A DNA stretch of 64,000 nucleotides from Heterotrichella gracilis (Eukaryota; Sar; Xanthophyceae; Tribonematales; Xanthonemataceae): NCBI GenBank assembly GCA_032358255.1, contig JAULBX010003333.1:62001-126000 (forward strand). The letters are read 5' to 3'. The notes under the pieces were generated by a model that ran no database searches, was not told the DNA's origin, and was given only the letters and a program-made list of their open reading frames with translations. Of this stretch, positions 36,474 through 49,217 are shown one piece after another (positions within the stretch are counted from its first letter, which is position 1; each line of letters begins with the position of its first letter). Both the position numbers and the translations under genes were made by a program.

Positions 36474-39083
36474 CTATCGCTGGATGTCCTCCACATACGG
36501 GCCCCTGATGCCCGAGGGCGTGTACTGCTCCTTGAAGGGCTCATACAGGCGCTCAAACCACAGCGTGACCTTGTTGTTGAAGCGAGGGTCAAAGTCGGTG
36601 ATGACCGGGACCACCTCCCACTGCAGGGCCTGCGTGCAAACGACAAGCACCATGTCACGCCATGCCATTGCATGCGCATGCTCGACAATGCTTGCTTGCT
36701 CGCTAGGCTTACAAACCACACTCCCTATGCTTACATGCTTGCCATGTTTGCTGGCATGCAGCAAATTAGCAGAATGTGAGGCTGCAAGTTTGAAATAATA
36801 TGTGCTCGCGCTCTACCTGACAATTCAACGCCTGCAGTGCCAGGATCTTTTGGCAAGACTGAGTGGGATTTACCATGCACTTGCGGACGAAATGCTTGAG
36901 CATGTAAACTGTTGCAGGCGCCGAGGGACAGCACAACCCTACCTTGCGTAAGCTCTCCATGGTTCGTTTGGCCAGGTTCCGGTCAAAAGTTGCCCCTGCA
37001 GTGAAGGAGAGCTCCACCTGGCCTGAGTTGAAGTCGGGCTCAGCACGCGAGCTGGCACGGATGTCGACTATGTCATCGTCTGCAGACACAGGGCAATGGG
37101 ATCACAGATACATGACAATGGGATCACAGATATGGGGCAATGGGATCACAGAGCAGATTGGGGTGGAGCGGTTGTCATGGAATCTAAACCAAGCTGAGCT
37201 GCAGTGCTGGAAAGCTGCCACTGGTGTGTGAAGGCACACCAGGTTGTGCCTTGGGTATGAGTAGGCCAGGGAGATGGGTGCATGTGGTATCATCAAGTTT
37301 CCATAATTTTGCAACCTACACCACACCCATTGTAAGCATACCCTTTTGGCCACATGCGCACCAGCCCCCACATGGAGCGCACACTCCCTCCCCTCCCCCA
37401 AGCATGCACCTCCGCCCCGCGACCACTCACCCGGCAGGAACACAAACTCCGCATCGATCACGCCAGCTGGGTTGTCCACCTCCACGTCATCGGCTGCCAC
37501 CCCCAGCACCAGTCTGACATAGGTGCAGTTGCTGACACTGGTGTGGGTGTCAGCCACGTATCCCACAAATCGGGTCACCGCGCGGGTCTCCTGGGAGCGC
37601 TGCGGCCGGTTGGGGAGGGGCTGGCCTGCGGCAGGGGGCGAGGGGGTATGGCGCATGAATTTGCACGCGCATTGAAGGGCCAGTGGCAATGCACATGCCT
37701 GCCATGCTTACCATAAGGGGTTTTCACACGCACATATTGTGGCAGTTGGGTAATCTACAACCAATTGGGCATGGGGGGAAACGTAATGCTTTGCATTAAT
37801 TCTGCATCAGATCAGTGCCCGCGCACACCAAACCACTGCAATGATTTGCATCATCACACATTCCCATCATGATTACTGGGCAGCCTGCGCACCCGTCATG
37901 ACCGCCCCTGTGCCCTTGAGGATGTACGACGCGGCATCCTCCCGTGTCACGCCGTAGGGACTGCTGACCAGGCCAGCTGAATAATTGCCACCTGCAGGCA
38001 AACACATGGCCCATACACTGGCTTAAATCACGAATAGAATAGAGGAGACCAATCCATCCGCATCCATTGTGTGCTGTGTGTGATACCACTCGATCGGTGA
38101 TTGATTGCGAATGCCACTTGCAGCCCATGCCATGCACGATGCATCATACACAACGGTATGGCACCGTCATGAATTGAGGCTCTGCGACATGTACGCATGA
38201 TGGCTGACGGTCTCAGGGTCGCATATTTACGTGCAATTTCTGTCCTACATCATGTTGCAAGTAGGACAGAAATGCTACATGCAAAAGACATGTGCAGATT
38301 CAAGGACCGCAGCGGTGCTGAGTTAGGGTTTAGGGTTTAGAAGCTCACCTGTAGCCACCTCTATCAACCGCTGCACCGCCTCCTCGCGGCTGCTCTCGTA
38401 GGACCAGGGCGCTGCAAAGTGCACCTCGTCATCATTCTCAGTGCTGATGCAGGAGGTGCTCGCTAGGGTACAGGTGCTCAGCACATCACCAACCTCCCCT
38501 GCAGCGCACAAGCATGATCTTATAGATATAAGATGCGTTCCTGCAAGCACGTTCTTGCCCCATAGTCATCAGCACTTGCTTGAGTGGTTTGGAGATGTCC
38601 ACAGGATTTGCTGCGTCATGTAAGCTAATGCCAGGGAAGCCCAACGCAAGCGAGAAACAGCGCAGCAAGAGCGGCTGCGCAAGGAGCTGGAGCTTACATC
38701 AAGCTGTACATCAAATTAGGTACGCCCAAGGCTGAATAAGGAGGAAGGTGTGTGGGTGAAGGGGTGGTTGGCTGACCTATGCATTCTGGGCACACGCCAA
38801 TCTCTGGTGGTGGCGGGATGGGCGCTGCATGTGCCTGAAAGGGTAGCAGCAGCGCAGCAGCAGCAGCACTCATTTGCGCTGCAAGCACGCTCCTCCTGTA
38901 GGAAGGAGAAATATGTGGGTGCGGAAGTGTACCCTGGCGTAGTAGTTTGGAGGCTGAATTACTGGCATCACAAGGCAAGTTGCAGTGGAACCTGTGACAA
39001 TAGCCGATGCAGCGCTGTCTTCTGTGGAAGCGTGGTGATGCACCGGCACCAAAGCCAGTGCCGTACCTCCATATGCATGCCAT
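36474..39083 (-). CDS. DUF1499 protein, probably thylakoid lumen
   Basis: Six exons: 39083-38778, about 38500-38346, 37993-37880, 37599-37429, 37080-36941 and 36629-36474, about 345 residues. Family blocks are clear: STSCISTENDDEVHFAAPW with WSYE, EEAVQRLIEVATG, VRLVLGVAADDVEVDN, VIDAEFVFLPG, DDIVDIRASSRAEPDFNSGQ and the C-terminal WFERLYEPF. The first 90 residues are basic and Ser-rich. A twin-arginine step (YRRSVLAAQMS) follows, then a hydrophobic Ala/Leu run ending QAHA before AP, which looks like a Tat-type lumenal transfer peptide with an AxA cleavage site. Plastid homologues occur in plants and algae; their biochemical role is not established. In-frame methionines inside the leader mean the start is the best guess rather than certain. 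The promoter would lie in the 616 bases shared with the divergent J-domain gene. Confidence 0.82.
37087..37154. repeat. Three-unit minisatellite
   Basis: Three copies of CAATGGGATCACAGA spaced 22-24 bases apart lie in the intron just upstream of the DDIVDIRASS exon of the DUF1499 gene. Confidence 0.85.
38323..38340. repeat. Interstitial telomere-type repeat (TTTAGGG)
   Basis: Two and a half tandem TTAGGGT units lie in the DUF1499 gene, a few bases from the donor of its second exon. Confidence 0.85.
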
Positions 39084-39699
39084 TACACATAGTGACGTGC
39101 ATATTGACGTGTATACCTGTCAACTGCCGATGCTTTGCTTGTACTTTGGTTCCTTTTGGAGGCATGGGAGCAGGCGGGAACAAAGAATTGCCTCACTCGA
39201 CAGCAACCCACCGTTCCTGTTGCCAAATGCATCTGATGTATTCTGGAGAGCTACCTAGCCACTAGCACTGAGCGAAGGGTTAATAACGCAGCGCACTGAG
39301 CTGCCGTACATACGCATTTGAGCCACGACATGTTCCTTGATACAAAGCGTGAGCTGTGGATAACCAACATTTTGTTGAACATGGCATGCATGCATTGTAT
39401 CGGAAGATTGTCCACCTTGGGACGAGGAAGGACCCATAAATTTAAGATGCGCCTTTTCAAACAACTGGGTTAAGATTTTGAACGAAGTGTACGTTGCCAC
39501 TTGATAAGTATACATATGTTCAGCACGAGGCAGGTCAGTTACGCCGTGCTGCTGGTGGTTATATGCGCCGTGTGATGCCCAATGCATGCATATGCTAGAG
39601 CCATGTTTTGTGGTAACGCCGTCACGACGATCCCCACTCGTTTGTCAGCAAGTTAACAGTACCACAACCCATTAGTAAGATTTTTCCTGTCCACACACC
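39084..39699. promoter_or_regulatory. Shared upstream region of DUF1499 and J-domain genes
   Basis: This is the divergent gap of 616 bases between two ATGs. No clear TATA or repeated element was seen. The DUF1499 first exon could extend a little into it if an upstream start is used. Confidence 0.4.
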
Positions 39700-42600
39700 A
39701 TGTGTGACGACGGTGCTTCCACCGTTCCCAACTTGTATGGTTCGCTTGGGGTACTCCCAACAGCCTCTGACAGCGAAATCAAGAAGGCTTACAGAGCGCT
39801 GGCTCTGAAGTTCCACCCAGATAAGAATGCAGGAGATGCTGAAGCCCAGGAACGGTTCAAACAGATCAGTTTGGCCTACAACATATTGGGCAACTCCCAT
39901 CGACGCAGTTTTTTCGATGACACCGGGTGTGTGGAGGATGTGGATACCACTCCAAAGGAATTTATGGAAGCCTTCTACGAGACAACAAGGCAGATGCTGG
40001 GAGGACAGAGTTTCAAGGTAAGCAGTGGCACCTCAGACCTTAATATTCCAAGCCTCATCTTGATCTATTGTATTTGAAGTTAGACGCCTTTTCCAGGAGT
40101 TCCTGGGTGGTATGACCAAGAAGCAGACCAGAGACATGCCACCCTTTCCTTTCCCCAAGGAGATCTTCCCCGAAGGTACTATTCAGCTTTGCGGTCACTC
40201 ACTGCCCTTGGTGCAGCGTTGTCACTCACCGTCTCTGGTGTGTGCAGGAACCTTCCCTCCAGGAATGCAGTTCAGCACCGATGGCTGTGCGGTCATCCCT
40301 CCCTCTGTACGCGAACTCATGCAGGAGGGGTATGCGCATGTGTTGGGTTCCCTGTACCAAGAGGCAGCTGACAAGGCTGAGCGCCAATCCCAGCGCAGAA
40401 TCGCACAAGTGCTGCGGGAGGTCACTCCGGCCACCCACAAGGCAGCGTCACCTGCACAGCCAAAGCTCAGACCCAAGCCAGGGATCAAGGTCAGCTTGAA
40501 GGCGCATGCGCAACTGCAGCTGCGCGCGAACAGCAGCAAGGCTGGCAGCTTTGATGCCCCCAGCACACCCTCGCCCAGCAGCACACGCAGCTCGCAGCAG
40601 GCATCCACATCAGGCGCAGATTCACACTCTGAAGCCAGTGCAAGCGTTTTCCACCCAATATCCAGACTGGAAGGGAGGCAATGGATTGATGCTGCAAAGC
40701 AGGGCGAGATGTCAATGATGCAACGGTGCCTCCACAGCAACCCCAGCCTGCTGAATCACAAGGTAAGGCATATGCACATTTACACGCAAACGTATGCCCA
40801 TGGCTTCTGCCAATGCAGATTGAAATCCCTGTCCTTTGGTACCGTTTGCAGGGCACGGGAGTGGGTCACACAGCATTGCATTGGTGTGCTGCTAAGGGCC
40901 ACTTGGAGGCCTTGCGCTGGCTGCTTGCCAAGGGAGCAGATGTGCACAGGAAGAATGAGGAGGGAAGCACCGCACTGCATGCGGCTGCAGGCAACGGGCA
41001 AACGGCGTGTGTTGCGATCCTGGTGGCAGATGGTGGCGCTGACGGTAGGGCATGCCCATCATTTGCCATTGCGACCCGGGCCTTGTCACTAGTTGCCGAT
41101 GAACGTAGCCATGTTGCCATGTGAAAAGTCCTGGGTCATCTGGGGTATCCCTTGCAAGGTAAATCTGCTTCTTACGAACTGCGCATTTTTTCATGCAGTC
41201 AGTCTACTGGATGATGAAGGCAACAACCCGTTGGCATGTGCTACTGCTCGAAAGTGGAGTGAAACTGCTGAGGCAGTGCGCCAAGCCATCCACACACGGC
41301 AAGGGACCAGGTGCCACACAAGTGACCTGGAATCTGCTCAAGCAAATGTACAGGAATCACAGCCCCTGCAGGAGATTCAGAATACATACAGCGCTGAAGT
41401 TCGCTTGTCGCCTGAATGCACACCTGGCGAAAGGATGGCACACAGCGTCAGTGTTTCAACATTCAGGGCGAGCTCATCCCCAGGATCTGTTTCAGAGGAC
41501 AGCAGCAGCTTCAGCCCTGCAGACAGCGACAGTGAATTCTCAAAATCTTTGTCTATCCACACAGAATCAGACATTCATTCCTCTCCTGGGTGTGGCACCA
41601 CCACGCCAATCTATGCCAGCTTGTGCCTAAATTTGGCATGCGACGATTCTGCATCATGCGAGGGTCAAAATCAGCGTGCCACGACATCCATGCCACCCAC
41701 TGCAGATGAGCACATGGTCGCGCAGCAAAACCAAGTGGATGCTGGCACAGCGAGCAGCTCTGTACAAAGAGACATGCCAGCACAAGTCAATGAGCAGCAT
41801 GTGGAAGGTGCAAGCATGCAAGGGACGGTGGATGCAGCTACGGGTCGCCGGTACGTTTACCAAACTCTTAACATAATGATCACTTTGCTTTCCCCAACAT
41901 GTGGTGTGGATGAGCTTCACCATTCAGCTGCATTGCCTCTCTGGTCCAGTCTTCTCAAACCTGTTGCCGAGGGCCAATGCCATGCAGGTGGCTGGATGCT
42001 GCCAAAGCAGGTGACATTGAAGCCATGGGGCAGCTGCTGGTAGATCACCAGGACCTGCTTTGGTACCAAGGCCAGGGCACCAGCTACAGCTTCACAGGGC
42101 TGACTGCGGTGCACTGGTGTGCTGCCAAGGTGGGTCCATGCGTTCCACCCACCCTGTACACTTGCTGTTAGTATATGGCCCTGTGGGACCCCGTTGGTAT
42201 GGCCTTGCCGAGCCCTGTAATAGCACAATTCACGTGCATGTGGGTAGCCGATTTCTTCACAGTACCATTCGTTTCAAGCAGGCATTGGTGGGCATGCATG
42301 TTATAATAATAATAATGGTGGATGCTGTGGCAGCAAGGCTGTACACGTTTTCCACCACCCCACACAGGGGATTGCATCATGGTTGTGGTTGTCATCACCC
42401 CTGCGCTGCCTGCAGGGACATGTGGAAGCGCTTGTGTGGCTGCTCACCCAAGGGGCAAACCCAAATCAACCAAATGCAGCGGGGGCCACTGCACTCCACT
42501 CCGCCGTTAGCAACGACCGGGAGGCGTGCGTGCGCGTGCTTGCGCTGCAGGGTGGGGCTGATGGCGGTGTACGGGACGATCTGGGTGACAGTGCAAGGGA

Positions 42601-44130
42601 GGCAGCACTGCACAAGGGGAGGGAAGAGATGGTGCGCATCATGGACTTGGGTCTCAAGGTAAGCCAAAACAGAAATGCCGCATTACTTATTCCGCCACCC
42701 GCTTGCTGGAGCGAGAATAGCGGTAATGAGATCATATGCATTGAGGCAATCTGGGTAAACTGCAAGCATTATAGGAGTACAGTCAGAGGACGTCCACCTA
42801 AATGCTGCCATTCTGTAATGGTATTAGGTAGATACTACAATGGATTGCCATTTTGCAACCACCCAACTAGCATTTCACCTGCCATTACCTTTTGCTTTGA
42901 CTAATCTCTATTTTCCCCTTGTCCTGACCAGCTGCTGCTGCCATGCAGGTGCACCAGCTGCACAGCATGCCACCTGGCAACTGGCCAGCCAAGGACATGC
43001 GAGCGCTGCTCATGCTGGCCGGGCTTGACGCAAGGGGTGCGGTGGAGCGGCGTGAGCTGCAGGCCATGTGCGCAGAGGTGCTGGCTGCTTTGCCGCCTCA
43101 AGTGCAGGCTGTGCGGCCGGTGGTGGGCGTGGTGAAGGTGGCAGGAGGGACCATCCAGTGCCGAGGTGGGGGTGTGATGCGACTGGCTGTGCATGGTGTG
43201 TTGTGGATGAAGCACAAGGGGCTAAATGCCAAGGGAAGTGCACAGGGGATCTCTGGAGTGCAAAAAATTGACACAGTGGTGCACAGTACATCATGCAAGG
43301 TGCACTGCTTTACTGTATGCATGATGCCAGGGTGCATTCACAGTAGTTTTCAGGCACACCGGTGACAAACATATGCCTGATGCAGGCCTTTCCACGCCCT
43401 CAGTTGCAGCAGGGGATGCCCCCGCAACCCCTGCTCGCACCGATGCCATTGCCCTAGAAGTCCTAGTAGCAAAAGCAAAAGCCAAGGGCAATGCAGCATT
43501 CCAAGCGGGGGAGCATTCCAAGGCGCTGGCGCATTACAGCATGGGCATCAACCTAGACAAGGGGAATGCGGTACTGTACAGCAACCGGTCAGCTGCGCAT
43601 GCTGCATTGGGACGGTGGGACAAGGCACTGTCAGATGCTGACAGATGCATCCGGATGGACCCAGCATGGCCAAGGGTGAGTCAGAGTATTTGCAGCGAAC
43701 CATGGGAAGAATTATACACCACATTATCGCCGTATACGCATACAGCAGTTGCTTTGGACAGCTTCATGCCCATCAACACAATGCCAGTCTGAGAGTAAGA
43801 AACTTTAGGGGTCTAAACACTTCAAATGATCTCATGCAATACCCCTCGCTCACACCTTGGCATGCCAGTGGCACGCGGAGTGCACTCAATTGCAAAGGGG
43901 TAATGCAACAAGCAAACCATGGTGCGCATGTGAATGCGCAGGGCCACTGTCGGCGGGGCGCAGTGCTGGTGGGGCTGGGGCAGTGCGGCGAGGCTGTGAA
44001 GGCCTACAAGCAGGCGCTGGCGCTGGATTCAGGGAATGCCGGTGCGCGTGAGGGCATAGCTGCAGCCAAGGAGGCCATCAGGCAGCACCAGGCGCGATAT
44101 GAGGAGATGTGGGGCAAATCAGCCAGTTAA
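39700..44130 (+). CDS. J-domain, ankyrin, SAP-like and TPR fusion protein
   Basis: Ten exons with matching phases: 39700-40017, 40097-40175, 40248-40762, 40852-41044, 41199-41850, 41988-42129, 42416-42658, 42949-43165, 43386-43675 and 43942-44130, about 945 residues. Residues about 12-75 are a J domain with the Hsp70-activating HPD (LALKFHPDKNAGDAEAQERF). A first ankyrin block (HTALHWCAAKGHLEALRWLL, STALHAAAGNGQTACVAIL) and a second one (TAVHWCAAKGHVEALVWLLT, ATALHSAVSNDREACVRVL) follow, each preceded by a WIDAAKQGE/WLDAAKAGD helix. Next come a short SAP-like helix pair (DMRALLMLAGLDARGAVERR) and about three TPR helices pairs (AKAKGNAAFQAGEHSKALAH, AVLYSNRSAAHAALGRWDKA, AVLVGLGQCGEAVKAYKQAL). 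A Ser-rich linker (exon 5) joins the ankyrin blocks. It looks like an Hsp70 co-chaperone with client-binding repeats. The combination is unusual, but each exon joins in phase, so a real fusion is more likely than two genes read together. Confidence 0.87.
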
Positions 44131-44660
44131 AACTGGCAGTGGAAGCACGCATGCTTCAACTTCAACTTCAATTTGACACAGCATGCTACTCAGCGTTCCG
44201 CGTTAACTAATTGAATGGTTGTCATGCAGCGGTGGTCTGGCCCCCTATCACTGTACATTACATTTTTATATTGGGAACAGTACCTGTGACGTACCCATTG
44301 CACTGGTAAATGGTTCCAGTAATAGTTATTTTACAATGCTCCACGTACATGCATGGAGTACGAGCCGCTGGAAACGCCATGTAATTTGATGCAATATCGA
44401 GTGCTGCTGTTTCAAGACCATCCATGTATGCCTAAACTGTCAAAACAGGGTTTCCGCCGTAAACTACAAACCCCCGCCAGCTGAGAGCTTCCAACCGTTG
44501 CCTTGTTTCCTATTGCTCAGTGAGGAACATGCATCTCATGCATTTAATGTCCCATCTGGCAGTTGCATCATTGTTCGCTCTTATGAGACATGCAGTCCGT
44601 TTAATACACCACGCCTGCCATTGAAATGCTCAACAAGGTGGCTCTGTGTGCTGCCAAAAC
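44131..44660. other. Convergent intergenic gap
   Basis: The gap lies between the stops of the J-domain fusion and UFD1. A TGTAA at 44380-44384 could be the poly(A) signal of the J-domain gene. Nothing else was seen. Confidence 0.5.
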
Positions 44661-46238
44661 TCACTTCAACTTATTAGGCTTTCCCCCAAATGCCAGGAAC
44701 TTTGGTTCCTCATCCTTCTTCTCCTCTGGTGGCGGTTGAGGCGGTTTCGGCTGCAAGGAGGGCATCACACGCATAAGCAATAACAGCTCATTGACATGAG
44801 TTATGATTCATGACTCATATAAGCAGGGACAGGGTTGTGCAAGGCTGACTGCTAGGGTGGCTGAAACTTGGGCATGCGTGTACATGAAGGCAGATACACC
44901 CACCCGCATACAGCTACGCTAGTGGTGATGGGTGGACATCAGGTGCTGGTGGCCCATATGAGCAAAAATCCTACCTGGCTTGACTGTTGCTGCTTGGCTA
45001 CCAACCTATTTCCGCCGCCAAACACCACTTTCCCTGCAGGCTTCTTCGCCGCTGCAGCCCCACTCGTCGATGCCCCGTTGGCCTGTGTACCCCTGGCCTG
45101 TTGTGCACTTCCACTGGTCGAGGGCTGTGGTGCGGGTGAAGTGGGGGCCTTGCCATCTATCCTGAAGCCAGACCCAGTGAAGGCTTTGAACTTTGGCTCC
45201 TCCGGTTCAGGCTCCGCCTCAGGTGCCTCGGGTTCTGTGACAAAGAGATTGTACTTGGTTGCAAGCAGAAAACCCAGGTTGACAGTCAGCAGCGCGCATG
45301 CTAGTGCCTCTCCGCTCTGTCCTGGCAATGCTCATACAGTTTCTTAAAGTGTGTATTTCTATCTTAGTGTTGCACAGCCTCAATACTGGCACAAGACAAG
45401 CAGTAACGGCTGCGCAAAAGGAAGGCAGAGGAAACCTAATTCACGTACCTGGTTCTGGTTCAGGCTCTGGGGCGCGTGGCGGCTCCCGTTGAGGCTCCAC
45501 ATAGTCAAGTGGTGGTGCAAAGTCCACTTGGCAGTCTGTCTCAATGACCGATATGGCATTTTGGGGTTTGGCCTCGATGATGTCAATGTAGTACCGCTTG
45601 TTGTTGTAATACAAGCAGATGCAGTCCCCAACTGTCAGGGCTGACCACCTGCGCAGCGTTGTCTCCAGCACAGCTTTTGGGTTGGTGATGTCCAGAAAGT
45701 CCTTGGTGTGTGGCTGCAGCTTGACAAACGTGCCTTTCGGAAGGGTCACACTGTTGACCTTGACGAGGTCTCCCTCTTGCAGCAGCATGTTTTGCATCAT
45801 CTGCGTTTGGAACAGCGTTTGGGTTGACACAGGTGCCCGCATGCATATGGTAAAAGTGCACCAACTGCCCACATGGTACCCACCCAGTATGGCATGTACA
45901 CCATGCCTTCTTCCGCAATGAACTCTAGCACACCGCAGTGACTCGTCCTGCCATCTCGCCCGTTCTCCACTTTGAACAACATGGGATACTCAATGTGCAG
46001 CGACGCTGCGAAGGAATCGAGTTCGTCAGTTCCCAAACAGGGTGGTCCAATGTCACCCCCCCAACATGCGTCTGTGCGTACCTAGGCGATCCAGCGCAGA
46101 AGGTGGCAGGAAGATCTTGTCTCCGTTCTCGGCATCGAGTTTGTCGATGAAGGATACTGGGTATGCCCTGTACCGCGCCTCAAAGCTGCCTGAACCCCCC
46201 ATCCCCCCAAACAATCCAGTCCCGAAGCCACCAAACAT
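44661..46238 (-). CDS. UFD1: Ubiquitin fusion degradation protein UFD1
   Basis: Five exons: 46238-46083, 46005-45888, about 45801-45451, 45240-44975 and 44750-44661, about 325 residues, typical of UFD1. The double-psi barrel N domain is clear ([66 protein letters not shown] and LEGDLVKV-type LLQEGDLVKVNSVTLPKGTF, KLQPHTKDFLDITNPKAVLE). After it lies a disordered Pro/Glu-rich tail with FKAFTGSGFRIDG and a terminal FLAFGGKPNKL box. UFD1 pairs with NPL4 to bring ubiquitinated substrates to the CDC48/p97 ATPase. The first intron is short (about 75 bases) and restores the family reading [13 protein letters not shown]. The Gly/Phe-rich start MFGGFGTGLFGG is usual for algal members. Confidence 0.95.
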
Positions 46239-47010
46239 GTTGGCACGTATGCTGCTGTCACCAAGGGATGTTCTCCAGACAAACGAGGTATGAGCCTGTG
46301 GTGCGACAGCAACGAAAACGAGGTACTGTGCGACTGTTCATCAGTTTTAGGCTCTCAGCTGCTCTTGCCACCGTTGCTGCTTTTTTGTGTTGTTTGGAAA
46401 ATGTATTTGAATATCAATATTTATATTCAAATGCTTTTCACTTTCAATTTCACTTTCCAGTAAAACATTGCATTTGTTTTCACCTCGCCACTGGCTTTTC
46501 TCGCAGAAAGGAGATCAAAATGGATACCTTGGTGATTTAAAAGTTTGTCTGGGGTATAATATGCACATGGGATGCCTCCAGCAATAAGCAGCCAGCCATG
46601 CCTGGCCACATGGCAGCGCAACATAAAGCCATTCAAAGAGACTGATTCAGTGTGTTCCTATTTCCATGGAGGTTGCTTGCGCCAGCATGATTACTGCAAT
46701 GGCATATGCAGCATAGCTTTCATTTTCCTGGCCGTGCTGCTGCCAGGTCATTTGGGGATGCCGCACGACTCTGCCAGGTTGAGGCGTTGCACGCTTCTAG
46801 GCAAATAAAAACCGTATTAGTACTATCAGCTTCACACCAGGTCCAGCTCATGTACAAAGGCTGCAGCCACTACCAATTTGTATGCAATGCTGCCAACTGT
46901 AAGTTATATGTACTCCATTACATATAATATATAATGTAAAATTGGATTGTACATCCAAAATACCATTCCAAGATACTTCAAATCCTTCCCGATGTGGTTG
47001 CTGGGTTCAA
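46239..47010. other. Intergenic, no gene seen
   Basis: This stretch holds the promoter of UFD1 and the 3' side of the kinesin gene. A GGTAAG directly inside the last kinesin codons could be a splice donor, so a small unseen C-terminal kinesin exon cannot be ruled out here. Confidence 0.45.
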
Positions 47011-49217
47011 TCAGCTTGCTCCCCCTGACTCCCTTACCCTGCGAACCGCCTCCTGAGTCCTGCTCTTGGCCTCCTGTGCCGCCTTCACCTCACCGCGCCA
47101 CGCAGCATACAGCTCCCCTCCCAGCACAGCGGCACCACCACACAGCTGCACAAAGCGCGCCTCAGGAAAGCGCATCAATGCCCTGCCATCCGCGGCTCCA
47201 GGCAGAGACGCTGCGGCGGCCTCAAACTTGCCGCCGGCGGCGGTTGCCATCCAGTGCTTGACCTGGTCGGCAGTCCATTTGGATGGGTGCTGCAACTGCG
47301 GCTGGAAAACCTTGGCACCTGCCGACATCAAATGACCTAAATAAGCATATCAATGCATATATAAGAAGGTATTATAACTGTGTAACAAATTGCTATGCAG
47401 CCTGCACTTGAACAGCTGAGTTGGTTGAAGGAGTGGCGGCGTGGAATTGTATTCTAGGAATTGCATCAAACAACTTTGTATATAAATTACATTACAAACG
47501 TAACATCACAAAGGTAAGATACTATAATGCTCACCTGGGGCGCTGTCCAGATCCACCTCCTCCTCCCTGTACCCCACGGCAGTCCCTGGGTCCTGCCCCG
47601 ACATGACGCACGCCTGGCGCAGCGTGCCCAGCGTCTGCTCCGTGTCACCCGCGCATGGGGACAGCGTGGCCACGATCATGGTGCGGGAGCGGGAGGGGTC
47701 CTGGCAGGCCAGGTTGTCTCGCATGAGCATGGTGAGCAGGCTGTTGCGGTAGGGCACGCGCTGCGCAGGTCGGTTTTCCTTGCCCTGTGCGGGGAGGCCA
47801 GCCTGTGCGCGCATGCGTAGGCAGTCCTGTGACCAGGGGAGGGATGGGGTTGGATCGGTGGGCGCATGGAATTTGATGGTCGCAGGTTCCAAATCCACGT
47901 GAAATACCAATAACATTAATGTACTGATTCAATGTATTGTTACCACTGTTTCAATTCACCTTGAGCACACTGAGGCTTGAGTTGATATCCGCGGTCTGCT
48001 TCCGCTGCTCTGCGGTGTGGTACATGGAATCCCACACGCCCTCGCTGCCCGCCAGGTCAACCAGTGTGAGCGTGCCAGGTGGCGCATCTCCACTGCCTGC
48101 TTGCTGCTCGAAGGACAGGCGGTAGAATGCATGGGAGCGGGAAGATTCCTGGTTGCGGGCGGTGGGTGAGGTGATGCGGTGCGCTGAGGCTGACTGTAGG
48201 CGCTGAAAGAGGTCGTCCCTGCCCGAGATGGGCACTTGAGTGGCGTTGACCTGCACAGTTTGTTTGAATAAGTGTTTCCCAGGAGTGGGTTAATATGTGC
48301 AAGCACTTCTGCCATTCTGCATGTGGGTCAGGTGGGTCGCCAGATAGGTTAATCACATAAACGCTGTGACATTGTGGTTTGCAAATACCACAATCGACCC
48401 CACATTGGTGCGCAGTACCTGTTCCTTTGTGTGCTCTGGCTTGACCTATGCCAGGCGGCATAGTATATACGATTCCCATACCTGCACACTGCCCTTGTTG
48501 TCCTCTCGGACTGCTACCTTCTCCCCACCCTTCAGCAGGTCGTGGCAGCCTTTCCCCCGCACTTCAAAGCAAGACAGCAGCACCCGCTGCGCTGGAGACT
48601 CTGTGCCATCACGGTTTTCAAACAGCATGGTGCATGTCTGTTCCAATATGGATGTCATGGTGTAGGTCTTTCCCGAACCAGTCTGGCCAAAACAGCAGCA
48701 CAGTGCGTTTCCCCCACCACAAGCCAGCTGGAGGAGCTGCAAGGGGGCCAATGCACAGCATCTTGTTATGTTTAGATGTTATGGGGCAGTACGTTCATGC
48801 GGCGGCAATGCGAGCAGGTAGGCGGTATGAACTTTTGCGGAAAAGCCTGTATCTCACCTCGTGCAGTCCAAGTGACTCAAACAGCTGTTGGTGGGTCAAG
48901 CTACCAGCCACAGCTGGCAAGGAATATGCATGCATCGCCAGGTAGGCATTCCTCAGGTTGCCTCGAAACCGGCAGTCGTACAGCACACATCCCTTGGAAT
49001 CTGCCCTAACCACATCGAACTCGTTGCCAGCGGCTTCAGTGTCGAAGAGTGGCCTCCTTCTCAAGAATACTTGCACGGTGTTGACAGCTGTTGATTGAAG
49101 GTGGTGCTGGAAAAGGGCTGGTGCTGCGGCCACCGCGTGCGCGAAGCTGGCGTGGAATATTTGCCTCAACGTCCGCCTGTCGAAGTTCTGTCTCGTGCTG
49201 ACCTCTGAGTCCGTCAT
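47011..49217 (-). CDS. Kinesin-13-like motor with C-terminal SAM-like region
   Basis: Five exons: 49217-about 48853, 48740-48482, 48250-47960, 47829-47530 and about 47320-47011, about 500 residues. The motor has the P loop (FGQTGSGKTYTMT), switch I (NQESSRSHAFYRLS) and switch II (LVDLAGSEG), plus VPYRNSLLTMLMRDNL and MIVATLSPCAGDTEQTLGTL near its end. The opening strand (VQVFLRRRPLFDTE) resembles the R-K-R-P-L start of kinesin-13, whose members usually depolymerise microtubule ends. After the motor, the last exon (WTADQVKHWMATAAGGKFEA ... DGRALMRF) resembles a SAM domain. SAM domains occur at the N terminus of the KIF24 branch of kinesin-13, so a C-terminal one would be unusual. The protein is short for a kinesin. 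The start MTDSEVSTRQNF is the first ATG with an open motor frame. Confidence 0.82.
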
